This document shows, one piece after another, positions 1-6,100 of a stretch of DNA of 6,122 bases. The stretch is taken from NCBI GenBank assembly GCA_011192085.1, contig DUEQ01000429.1, positions 1-6,122 of the forward strand, in the 5' to 3' direction. Positions within the stretch are counted from its first letter, which is position 1. Each line of letters begins with the position of its first letter. The stretch comes from Caldilineae bacterium (GTDB lineage: Bacteria; Chloroflexota; Anaerolineae; J102). Made by a program: the position numbers and the translations under genes. The notes under the pieces are model-generated. The model saw only the letters and a list, made by a program, of their open reading frames with translations, had not been told where the DNA came from and did not search any database.

Positions 1-3
1 TTA

Positions 4-70
4 TGTCGAGAAAAGGTGATGTTTTACGCTAAGTTAAACATAAGATGCCTAGTGATCACCTATATCGACA
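4..70 (-). repeat. Nested inverted repeats downstream of hflX
   Basis: Three nested pairs occupy the DNA directly beyond the hflX stop: TGTCGA (4-9) with TCGACA (65-70), AGGTGAT (14-20) with ATCACCT (55-61), and ATGTTT (19-24) with AAACAT (36-41). The first two stack almost in register, with 4 and 3 unpaired bases between them, so the transcript could fold into one long imperfect hairpin. Bases 19-20 are shared by the second and third pairs, which therefore compete there. On the coding strand the 7-bp stem is followed by a short T stretch (ATCACC then TTTTC), which would suit a weak terminator, but the 34-base loop is long for one. An 8-base palindrome GTGATCAC lies at 52-59. The role is unproven: 3' end structure, terminator or protein-binding site. 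Confidence 0.45.
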
Positions 71-78
71 CCTCTATT

Positions 79-1413
79 TTACATAAATTGCCCGCCCGGC
101 ACTCGATGTTCGTAGGATTCGAAGCGCCCGATCAGGGTCGCTGGCAACCGACCGCGGATGCGAACGCCGTCCGCTTCATGCGTTGCCTTCTCCACCACGC
201 CGTAAGTGTGGAACATGTCCACCAACTCGCCCTGCTCGTAAGGAATGAAGACGTTGATGGGCAGCATGCGGGCGATGAGTTCGGCCTCGATGCGGGCCAG
301 CAACGCGTCGAGGCCCACGCGCTTAAGCGCGGAAATAGCCGACGCGTCGGGGTAGTCCTCCCGGAGTTCGGCGGGAAGCTGCCCATCGGGTAGAAGATCG
401 ATCTTATTGAAGGCCATGACCACGGGGATGTGCGCTGCGCCTAGCTCGTCCAGGACCTCCTCCACGGTCAGGGCCTGTCCCAGTGCATTGGGGTGTGACG
501 CGTCCGCCACGTGCAGGATGAGGTCTGCCTCCAGGATCTCTTCCAGCGTGGCCCGAAATGCGACCACCAGGTCGGTGGGCAGCTTTTGAATGAACCCAAC
601 CGTATCGGTGATGAGGGCCTCCCGACCCGAGGGCAGAGTCATCTTGCGGGTGGTGGGATCCAGGGTGGCGAAGAGCTTGTCTTCGGCCAGCACTCGGGCC
701 GGGGTGAGTGCGTTGAGCAGGGTGGATTTGCCCGCGTTGGTATAGCCCACCAGAGCTACCAGCGGCAAATGGGATTCACGACGACGGGCGCGATAACGCT
801 CCCGATGCGCCCGCACCTCCGCCAGCTCCCGCTTGAGCTGTGCGATCTTGCGTCCGATCTCCCGCCGGTCGATCTCGAGCTGAGTCTCGCCCGGCCCGCG
901 CACCCCCACCCCGCCGGCGGCTCCGCCCGCGCGGCCGCCTGCTTGTCGGGCCAGATGCGTCCAGGCTCGGGTGAGTCGAGGCAGCCTGTATTCGTATTGG
1001 GCCAGTTCCACTTGCAATGCGCCCTCTTTCGTATGGGCGTGCTGGGCGAAGATGTCGAGGATGAGCGCAGTGCGGTCGAGGACTTTGACGTTCTCATCGG
1101 CGATGGCCTTTTCGATCTCCCGCTGCTGGCGCGGACTGAGCTCCTCATCGAAGATGACCACTTGGATATCCTCCTCCTTTACCCGGTGCACCAGCTCCTC
1201 CAGCTTGCCCTTGCCGATGAGGGTGGCGGGGTTGGGTCTGTCCAGGGTCTGGGTCATGCGCCCGACCACAGTCACGCCCGCGGTCTCGGCCAGACGGGCC
1301 AGCTCATCCAAGCTATCCTCCAAGGAAAAGAGGGAGGGCATCCCCTTGAAGGCCACGCCAACCAGCAGGCCGCGCTCGATGATCGGTTGAAGTTGGATAG
1401 GTTCCTGGGGCAT
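79..1413 (-). CDS. hflX: Ribosome-associated GTPase HflX
   Basis: GTPase of the Obg/HflX group that binds the 50S subunit and, in E. coli, splits stalled 70S ribosomes under heat or antibiotic stress. The 444 residues are of usual length. The N-terminal HflX domain (about 14-115) contains GKGKLEEL (67-74) and VIFDEELSPRQQREIE (86-101). The family signature runs from RTALILDIFAQHA (114-126) to RGPGETQLEIDRR (172-184), followed by a charged helical linker (187-213). The G domain has GYTNAGKS (223-230), the switch I region FATLDPTTR (248-256), DTVGF (270-274), NKID (336-339) and SAL (361-363). A C-terminal domain ends at VPGGQFM. The loop before RGPGE is enlarged with Gly/Ala/Arg (about 157-171). 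The ATG start gives the expected N-terminus (ERGLLVGV at 13-20), though no ribosome-binding site precedes it. It is the last gene of the cluster. Identification is secure. Confidence 0.97.
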   Translation of the reverse strand: MPQEPIQLQPIIERGLLVGVAFKGMPSLFSLEDSLDELARLAETAGVTVVGRMTQTLDRPNPATLIGKGKLEELVHRVKEEDIQVVIFDEELSPRQQREIEKAIADENVKVLDRTALILDIFAQHAHTKEGALQVELAQYEYRLPRLTRAWTHLARQAGGRAGGAAGGVGVRGPGETQLEIDRREIGRKIAQLKRELAEVRAHRERYRARRRESHLPLVALVGYTNAGKSTLLNALTPARVLAEDKLFATLDPTTRKMTLPSGREALITDTVGFIQKLPTDLVVAFRATLEEILEADLILHVADASHPNALGQALTVEEVLDELGAAHIPVVMAFNKIDLLPDGQLPAELREDYPDASAISALKRVGLDALLARIEAELIARMLPINVFIPYEQGELVDMFHTYGVVEKATHEADGVRIRGRLPATLIGRFESYEHRVPGGQFM

Positions 1414-1473
1414 GGCAGTTAAGAAGAAGGATGATTCATGGGCTGAAGGAAGTGTGATCCAAGGTTTTTCCCC
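1414..1473 (-). other. M28-hflX intergenic gap
   Basis: The 60 bases between the M28 stop and the hflX ATG contain no obvious terminator and no Shine-Dalgarno sequence in front of hflX; the last bases are pyrimidine-rich (CCTTCTTCTTAACTGCC). A TTGGAT with ATGAAT 17 bases further matches the promoter hexamers at only 3 of 6 positions each, so no promoter is called. hflX is most simply read through from the upstream genes. Confidence 0.5.
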
Positions 1474-2418
1474 TTACTTCAGCGCCGGGGCGACAGTGAG
1501 AAAGTTTCCGTCCTCAAGATAGAATTCGAGAAGCGCGCCCACGGCGTGCAACGAGGCCTTGTCCAGACGCTTGCAGTCATCGCGAGTCGTACGGAAGTAG
1601 GGATAGTCGGGCTGGAGGATGCCAACCGAGGGAACGCCCGCGTTGAGGAAGACCGCATGGGCGTCTTCGATGGCGGGCCCTTTCTCATCGACAAAGATGT
1701 CGTTCATCCTGAGCCGCGCTGCCGCCGACCAAAGCTGCTCCTGAAGCAAATCGGCGGCCGGGGCTGTTCTGGGAAAATGGGCGTTCTCACCGCCCACCAA
1801 ATTGAGATAGATGAAAGCGTCTGGTTGGACAGCCTCAAGCAGCTTTCCCGCGCCCACGCCCATCGCCCAATCGGGCAGGCCCGCGTTGGCCTCGCCATCC
1901 AGAAACGCCAGCCACACCTGGTGCTGCAACCGTTCCTTGTCCAGCGCTCGGGCCAGTTCCAGCAACACGCTCGCGCCCGACGCGCCGTCATTGGCCCCCA
2001 GGGTGGGTTCCGTGCGTTTGTCCGGATCAGGATCCCGGTCGGAACGCTGGCGGGTGTCGTAGTGGGTGGCGATGATCAGCAACGGCTCCCCGTCCCCTGC
2101 ATCTCCGGCCATGGCCACGATGTTGCGCAGGGCGAGGCCCCGATACTCGAAGGCCTGGACGCGAGTCTTCCAGCCCCTATCTTCGAGCTGCTTGATGATC
2201 ATCTCGCCCGTCAGCGCGACCGCGTCCGAACCCGCAGGCCGGGGCCCGATGTCACATTGAGCCTGAGCCCAACTCATGGCCCGCTCGCCGTTGAAACCCC
2301 GGTCATCCTTCGCATTCTGGGGCAGCATTCCCCATCCCAACCAGGCCAGATAGCCCAGCGACAACGCGAAAACCGCCAGGGTGGCGAGCTGCGGCCAGGG
2401 TGGCAATCGTCTCATCAC
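1474..2418 (-). CDS. Membrane-anchored M28-family peptidase homologue, possibly inactive
   Basis: Belongs to the M28 (aminopeptidase / glutaminyl-cyclase-like) zinc-enzyme fold; 314 residues. A short basic N-terminus and a hydrophobic segment at about residues 10-31 predict a signal anchor with the domain outside the membrane. The family segment CDIGPRPAGS lies at 55-64. H119 and D121 (ATHYDTR), D144 (GANDGASG) and E176 (LDGEA) match the first metal His, its neighbouring Asp, the bridging Asp and the general base. Three later ligand positions differ: A177 replaces the acidic residue after the base, N206 in YLNLVGG replaces the usual Asp, and the motif normally reading PYWHTT is PYFRTT (273-278) with Arg for His. 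The reading frame is intact, so this is a divergent protein rather than a decayed gene. It may be catalytically dead or bind metal differently. It overlaps der by 4 bases (GTGA) and is probably made with it; a link to ribosome assembly is not evident. The family is clear; substrate and activity are unknown. Confidence 0.88.
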   Translation of the reverse strand: MMRRLPPWPQLATLAVFALSLGYLAWLGWGMLPQNAKDDRGFNGERAMSWAQAQCDIGPRPAGSDAVALTGEMIIKQLEDRGWKTRVQAFEYRGLALRNIVAMAGDAGDGEPLLIIATHYDTRQRSDRDPDPDKRTEPTLGANDGASGASVLLELARALDKERLQHQVWLAFLDGEANAGLPDWAMGVGAGKLLEAVQPDAFIYLNLVGGENAHFPRTAPAADLLQEQLWSAAARLRMNDIFVDEKGPAIEDAHAVFLNAGVPSVGILQPDYPYFRTTRDDCKRLDKASLHAVGALLEFYLEDGNFLTVAPALK

Positions 2419-3806
2419 CCTTTCCTGCGCTCCTTGCCCTTGAATTTCAGACGGATGGGCGTGCCCTCAAAGGGGAAGCGCTCGCGAATGCGATTTTCGA
2501 GATAGCGCTCATAGGTGAAATGCACCGCCCGCGGATCATTCACGAAGAAGACAAAGGTGGGCGGGTCGATATCGGCCTGGGTGATATAATAGAACCGGGC
2601 CTGACGACCTTTGAACGCCTTGGGCGGATTGGCCGCCATGGCGTCTTGCAACAGACGGTTGAGCTCGCCCGTGGGAATGCGCGTCTCCCGCTGCGCTTTC
2701 ACTCGCAGCGCGGCCGGAATGATTTGATTGACCCGCTGGCGGGTGAGCGCGGACACGTAGAGCGCGGGCACATAATCCAGGAACTTGAGCTCCTCCCGCA
2801 GCCGTCTGTTGTATTCCGCCATGGTGTGCGTATCCTTTTCGATGGCATCCCACTTATTGACGACGATGATGAGGCTGCGTCCCTCCTCCAAAATGTAGCC
2901 GCCGATGTGCGCATCCTGGGCGGTAACCCCCTCGGTCGCGTCCAGCACCAACAGCACGACGTCGGAGCGGCCAATGGCCCGCAGCGCCCGCATGACGCTG
3001 TACTTCTCGATGCCGCGCTCGATGCGCCCGCGGCGGCGAATGCCTGCAGAATCCACCAAGATGACCTTCTGGCCGTCCCAGGTGAGATAGGTGTCCACCG
3101 CGTCCCGAGTCGTGCCCGCGATGTCGCTGACGATGGCCCGCTCCTGCCCCAACAGCGCGTTCAACAGCGAGGACTTGCCCACATTGGGGCGGCCCACGAT
3201 GGCGATGCGCAGAGCCTCCTCCTCTTCCTCCTCCTCGACTGGGGCCTCGGGCAGGTGCGCCACGATGACATCCAGCAGATCACCTGTGCCCGTGCCATGA
3301 TACGCGGAAATGGGATAGGGATCGCCCAGGCCCAGGGCGTAAAACTCCAACGCGTTCATGCGCCGTGCCGCGTTGTCGGCCTTGTTTGCAGCCAAAATGA
3401 CCGGCTTGTCCGTATCTCGCAGCATGGCCGCGACCTCCTCATCGGCCGCGGTCAACCCTTCCTTCGCGTCCACCAGGAAGAGGATGACATCCGCTTCCTC
3501 AATGGCCAGTTCCGCCTGGCTGCGGATCTCGGCCACGAAGCCCTTGGACGCAGCGGCCAGGGGATCGTAGGATGCGGAGACGACCTTGCCCCCCCGCTCC
3601 TTCAGAGGCTCGATGCCGCCCGTGTCCACCACGATGAAGGACTTGCCCGCCCATGCCGCGTCGCCATAGAGCCGATCGCGCGTCGTGCCGGGCAGATCTT
3701 CCACAATGGCCTGCCTGCGACCGATGAGTCGATTGAAGAGGGTGGATTTACCCACATTGGGCCGCCCCACCAGGGCGACGATGGGCTTTGGTTTATGTCT
3801 AGACAT
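2415..3806 (-). CDS. der: Ribosome-assembly GTPase Der (EngA)
   Basis: Essential GTPase with two G domains in tandem, required for late maturation of the 50S ribosomal subunit. At 463 residues it has normal family length. G domain 1: P-loop GRPNVGKS (14-21), DTGG (61-64), NKAD (141-144) and SAY (167-169). An acidic linker of seven consecutive Glu (191-197) leads to G domain 2: P-loop GRPNVGKS (205-212), DSAG (252-255), NKWD (317-320) and SAL (352-354). The KH-like C-terminal domain covers about 370-458 and the protein ends in a basic tail (KGKERRKG). All nucleotide-binding motifs are intact. Between DTGG and the AIEEAD helix of domain 1 there are about 18 more residues than I recall in E. coli Der, lying in the switch II region. 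The ATG start places the P-loop at the usual distance; no clear ribosome-binding site precedes it. The stop overlaps the next gene by 4 bases, so the M28 gene is translationally coupled to der. Confidence 0.98.
   Translation of the reverse strand: MSRHKPKPIVALVGRPNVGKSTLFNRLIGRRQAIVEDLPGTTRDRLYGDAAWAGKSFIVVDTGGIEPLKERGGKVVSASYDPLAAASKGFVAEIRSQAELAIEEADVILFLVDAKEGLTAADEEVAAMLRDTDKPVILAANKADNAARRMNALEFYALGLGDPYPISAYHGTGTGDLLDVIVAHLPEAPVEEEEEEEALRIAIVGRPNVGKSSLLNALLGQERAIVSDIAGTTRDAVDTYLTWDGQKVILVDSAGIRRRGRIERGIEKYSVMRALRAIGRSDVVLLVLDATEGVTAQDAHIGGYILEEGRSLIIVVNKWDAIEKDTHTMAEYNRRLREELKFLDYVPALYVSALTRQRVNQIIPAALRVKAQRETRIPTGELNRLLQDAMAANPPKAFKGRQARFYYITQADIDPPTFVFFVNDPRAVHFTYERYLENRIRERFPFEGTPIRLKFKGKERRKG
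2419..2435 (-). promoter_or_regulatory. Ribosome-binding region of the M28 gene
   Basis: Inside the end of der, AAGGAG (2430-2435) and AGGAAAGG (2419-2426) precede two adjacent start codons, GTG at 2418 and ATG at 2415. The AGGA core lies 4 bases from the GTG but 7 bases from the ATG, and AAGGAG lies 11 bases from the GTG. The ATG one codon downstream may therefore be the true start; the proteins differ by one residue. Confidence 0.55.
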
Positions 3807-3874
3807 AGGGTTACCAATGAATTTCTATTGAATCGCGGCGAACCGACCTCACTTTTCACTTGTAACGACGTCAT

Positions 3875-3880
3875 CTTATA
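3875..3880 (-). promoter_or_regulatory. Possible -10 box upstream of der
   Basis: TATAAG matches the -10 consensus at 5 of 6 positions and lies 68 bases before the der ATG. No convincing -35 hexamer sits 16-18 bases upstream, where AACGCC of the hairpin occurs instead; TTAACG at a 19-base spacing is a poor match. If used, it would start a separate der-M28 transcript with a leader of roughly 60 bases. Confidence 0.25.
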
Positions 3881-3897
3881 CGATGGCGTTCGCCGCC

Positions 3898-3917
3898 GGC
3901 GTTAAGCGTAAAACGCC
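3898..3917 (-). repeat. Hairpin GGCGTT / AACGCC between cdaR and der
   Basis: On the coding strand GGCGTT, an 8-base loop TTACGCTT and AACGCC form a perfect 6-bp stem, extendable by G-T wobble pairs. A second AACGCCA further downstream (3884-3890) can pair instead with TGGCGTT (3912-3918) to give an alternative 7-bp stem, so two mutually exclusive folds share one arm. The hairpin is followed by GGCGGCG rather than T residues, so it does not look like an intrinsic terminator. It may be a processing, attenuation or protein-binding element, or simply part of the tandem repeat. Confidence 0.45.
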
Positions 3918-3922
3918 AAACG
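3902..3922 (-). repeat. Degenerate 7-base tandem repeat (about 3 units)
   Basis: Reading the minus strand, three consecutive heptamers CGTTTGG, CGTTTTA and CGCTTAA share the pattern CG-pyrimidine-TT followed by two variable bases; the next heptamer begins CGCCGG. The unit overlaps the hairpin at 3898-3917. The array is short, so the assignment is tentative. Confidence 0.35.
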
Positions 3923-3941
3923 TTATGTCTTGTTGTGAAAG

Positions 3942-5288
3942 CTATTGTGACGTTGTCGGCGCGGGGGTGCTGGTCGCTCCGGCCTTGGGCGTGATGGTGG
4001 CGGTGATGGAGGGCGTGGGGGTGACCATGGGCATTGGCGTGGGCGTGGGTTTGATGACGATGGTCACCTGGACCGACTCGGGCAGCACCGTCTGCACCGA
4101 GATGCCTTCGGGCACGATGATGATGGGAATGGTGGTATGCGCGCCCTCCTCCAGGCCCGAGAGGTTGAGCACGGCCTTCACATTGACATCTGCGGTCAGG
4201 GATTGCAGCTTGGGCAGCGGGCCTTGCAGGATCACATCAATGGTGCGGGGCGAGACATCATCGATTTTGAGATCGGGATTCAAACCCTGCACCTGGGGCC
4301 GCAGAGTCAGGGTGAGGCTGCCCTCGATGGGCTCGATCTGCACGTGGACGACCACAGCCTGCTGGCCGACCACGGCCACGGCCTCGGGCAACACCAGCGC
4401 CACCCGCTCTTCGATATCCTCGGTGGCGTCGCTGATATCCACAGGCGCGGTCTCCACGAAGGGAGGCATCTCGTTGAGGGTGTCGGGGTCGCCGAACAGC
4501 GTGACCGTGGCTGGGGTGACGGTGATGCCAGTGATGCGATAGTTGGCCGCGGGCTGTCCTCGCACCTTGGGCAGCACCGTCTTCTCGGTGAACCCCTGGC
4601 GCTGAACAATGGGCACGACCATGGTCACGGTGGGCGGGTCCGCCTGAACGCCCGAGATGACCAGGCCGTTGGCGTCGCGCAGGGTAACGAAATCGGTGAC
4701 CCGCACATCCTCCCGGGCGTCGGTGAGCCGGGCAGAGATCTGCGCCTGGACCACCTTCTCCACCTTGGGTTCAGGTCCGCGCACGATGACCGTGGTGGGC
4801 GTGATGATGGGCGTGGCCGCCATATAGCCGAAAGGGGGGTCGCCGATGAGGTTGGCGCGGACGGGGACGTTCTTCTCGACCTTGCGGTTGAGCTTCACCA
4901 TCACCGCGTCGGGATAGATATCCAGCACATCCACGCCCACCAGGGAATAATCCACCTGAATCTTCACTTCCTGCGCAGCCGGATGCGCGTCGCTGAGGTC
5001 GATATAAGCCTTGAAGTCGGTGGGAGCCAGGGTGTTGAGCAGGCCCTGGGGCCCCCGCACCCGCAGGTCCACGGCGTCGGGTAGATCGGGTTGATCCTCA
5101 TCGAACACCAGGTCCTCGGGCATGTTGCGCACGCTCACTGGCACATTTTGCACCAGCACGGTGATGATGGGGTTTTGCTGCTGCATGGCCACCACCCACA
5201 CGATGACGGCCAGGATCAGCGCCAGGAAGAAGGAGCCCAGGCGGTCGAGCCACACCGAGCGGGGGACGTCCAGATCGAACTCGCTCAT
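3942..5288 (-). CDS. cdaR: CdaR, YbbR-domain regulator of CdaA
   Basis: Membrane-anchored extracytoplasmic protein that in Firmicutes binds and modulates the diadenylate cyclase CdaA. An N-terminal basic/aromatic stretch is followed by one membrane helix at about residues 17-35 (FFLALILAVIVWVVA), after which the chain should be outside the membrane. Four YbbR-like beta repeats can be traced at roughly 45-132, 138-226, 236-318 and 325-412. Each carries a related strand-turn: VDLRVRGP (73-80), VIVRGPEPKV (167-176), VTLFGDPDTL (262-271) and VILQGPLPKL (352-361). The C-terminus, about 414-448, is a low-complexity Thr/Pro-rich tail (TPTPTPMP, TPTPS, TSTPAPTTSQ), probably unstructured and surface-exposed. 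The gene starts inside the last codons of cdaA (ATGA overlap) with a strong ribosome-binding site, so the two are co-translated. No glmM follows, unlike the common cdaA-cdaR-glmM order. The family is certain from the repeats and context; direct control of CdaA is inferred from homologues. Confidence 0.93.
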   Translation of the reverse strand: MSEFDLDVPRSVWLDRLGSFFLALILAVIVWVVAMQQQNPIITVLVQNVPVSVRNMPEDLVFDEDQPDLPDAVDLRVRGPQGLLNTLAPTDFKAYIDLSDAHPAAQEVKIQVDYSLVGVDVLDIYPDAVMVKLNRKVEKNVPVRANLIGDPPFGYMAATPIITPTTVIVRGPEPKVEKVVQAQISARLTDAREDVRVTDFVTLRDANGLVISGVQADPPTVTMVVPIVQRQGFTEKTVLPKVRGQPAANYRITGITVTPATVTLFGDPDTLNEMPPFVETAPVDISDATEDIEERVALVLPEAVAVVGQQAVVVHVQIEPIEGSLTLTLRPQVQGLNPDLKIDDVSPRTIDVILQGPLPKLQSLTADVNVKAVLNLSGLEEGAHTTIPIIIVPEGISVQTVLPESVQVTIVIKPTPTPMPMVTPTPSITATITPKAGATSTPAPTTSQ

Positions 5289-6088
5289 ATCGTCTCCTCC
5301 GCCTCGAACAGGTCGCGCCGGGCCTCGTAGAAACGCTCCAGGATGAAGCGCAGTCGTTTTTCATCCAGCCGTCGGGCCAGCCGCCCGTTGCGCGCGGCCG
5401 AGATCGCGCCCGTCTCCTCGCTGACCACCACCGTCAGCGCGTCGGTGTCCTCGGTGACGCCGATCGCGGCCCGATGCCGGGTGCCCAGGGAGGTGTCGGG
5501 CAAGGGGCGCTGAGTGAGAGGCAGCACACAGGCCGCGGCCACGATCTCCTCTCCCCGGAGGATCACCGCGCCATCATGCAGAGGGGTGCCCGGGTAGAAG
5601 ATGGTGATCAGGAGCTCCCGGTTGATGGTGGCGTGAATGGGCACGCCAGTTTCGATGTATGGATCGAGGATGACGGAATCCTCCAATACGATGATGGCGC
5701 CATAATGCAGCTTCGACATACGCGTCACCGCGGCGATGAGCTCGCTGATGATCTTGGAATGCGCGGTGTCGCGACGCTGACGTCCGAAAAACATGCGCGT
5801 GCGCCCCACCCGTTCCAGCGCGCGTCGCAGCTCGGGCTGGAAGATGACAGGCAGGGCCACGAGGATGGCGAGGCTGGTGGTGCGCACCAGCCAGTTGAAC
5901 GCGGTGAGCTCGGAGACGCTCCCGGCCAGGGCCACCACAAGGAAGACGATGAGCAGCCCGCGCAACAGCAACACGGCCTGCGTGCGGGCGAAGAAGCGCA
6001 GCAGAGCGTAAAAGACCAGCGACACCAGCAGGATGTCGATGGCGCTGACCCAGTTGAATTGGCTGAAGATGGCCAGGAGATTGAGCAC
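5285..6088 (-). CDS. cdaA: CdaA-type membrane diadenylate cyclase
   Basis: Makes cyclic di-AMP from two ATP at the cytoplasmic face of the membrane; in other bacteria this messenger controls potassium and osmolyte transport and cell-wall homeostasis. The 267-residue length is normal for CdaA. Three hydrophobic segments lie at about residues 14-33, 37-57 and 65-84 and are followed by the family sequence FQPELRRALE (83-92). The DisA_N catalytic domain covers about 105-235 and keeps the DGA motif (172-174, in TPLHDGAVI), the RHR motif (204-206, in LGTRHRAAIG) and SEETGAIS (223-230), so it should be active. The start is GTG; the N-terminus then aligns well with known CdaA proteins and no better start exists nearby. 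No Shine-Dalgarno sequence precedes it, but a -10-like TACAAT lies 6 bases upstream, suggesting leaderless translation. The stop overlaps the cdaR start by 4 bases, as in the usual cdaA-cdaR operon. Identification is very secure; the start is fairly secure. Confidence 0.96.
   Translation of the reverse strand: MLNLLAIFSQFNWVSAIDILLVSLVFYALLRFFARTQAVLLLRGLLIVFLVVALAGSVSELTAFNWLVRTTSLAILVALPVIFQPELRRALERVGRTRMFFGRQRRDTAHSKIISELIAAVTRMSKLHYGAIIVLEDSVILDPYIETGVPIHATINRELLITIFYPGTPLHDGAVILRGEEIVAAACVLPLTQRPLPDTSLGTRHRAAIGVTEDTDALTVVVSEETGAISAARNGRLARRLDEKRLRFILERFYEARRDLFEAEETI
5294..5300 (-). promoter_or_regulatory. Strong Shine-Dalgarno site of cdaR
   Basis: GGAGGAG lies 5 bases before the cdaR ATG and inside the final Glu-Glu codons of cdaA. 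It supports the ATG at 5288 as the cdaR start and shows that this organism uses canonical ribosome binding within operons, in contrast to the bare start of cdaA. Confidence 0.85.
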
Positions 6089-6094
6089 AGGGGT

Positions 6095-6100
6095 ATTGTA
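6095..6100 (-). promoter_or_regulatory. Candidate -10 box of the cdaA operon (leaderless)
   Basis: TACAAT matches the bacterial -10 consensus TATAAT at 5 of 6 positions. Only 6 bases separate it from the GTG start of cdaA, so the expected transcription start falls on or next to the first base of the start codon. No purine-rich ribosome-binding site lies in the remaining upstream DNA next to the gene. A -35 element would fall at the very edge of the window; TTCGGA at 6117-6122 (16-base spacer) matches only 3 of 6 positions, so the -35 cannot be judged. Inferred from sequence only. Confidence 0.5.

Larger units (their letters stand above)
3807..3941 (-). other. cdaR-der intergenic region
   Basis: This 135-base gap is the longest non-coding stretch in the window and is visibly richer in A/T than the flanking genes apart from a GC-rich core. 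In the direction of transcription it carries a short heptamer-like tandem repeat and hairpin (3898-3922), a GC-rich block with the 8-base palindrome CGCCGGCG (3894-3901), a TATAAG box (3875-3880), and then about 70 bases leading to the der ATG. No clear Shine-Dalgarno sequence precedes der; the bases just before ATG are GGTAACCCT. No U-run follows the hairpin, so a standard intrinsic terminator for cdaR is not seen. The gap plausibly separates the cdaA-cdaR unit from a der-M28 unit with its own promoter. Confidence 0.6.

Noticed and set aside
1..78. Inverted repeats at the window edge as the end of an insertion sequence
   Set aside because: No transposase, target-site duplication or second element end is visible; the stems are short and internal to one spacer.
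511..2505. Plus-strand open frames of about 300 codons opposite hflX (511-1422) and M28 (1546-2505)
   Set aside because: Antisense shadows of conserved genes in GC-rich DNA, without domains or plausible starts.
3191..3240. CTC-rich tract as a DNA repeat
   Set aside because: It encodes the seven-Glu linker between the two G domains of Der, with GAG and GAA codons; explained by protein composition.
2400..3905. A 501-codon open frame on the plus strand opposite der
   Set aside because: It lies entirely antisense to a fully intact Der with all G motifs. Its composition (many His, Gln, Arg, Asp, Gly) is that of a reversed GC-rich gene, and it has no recognisable domain.
3898..3917. Rho-independent terminator of cdaR
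   Set aside because: The stem is followed by GGCGGCG, not by a T-run, on the transcribed strand, and none follows on the other strand.
3883..4542. Plus-strand frame of 219 codons starting in the cdaR-der gap
   Set aside because: Mostly the antisense of the Thr/Pro tail and last repeat of cdaR, which gives its low-complexity Val/Gly/Met stretches; no domain and no ribosome-binding site.
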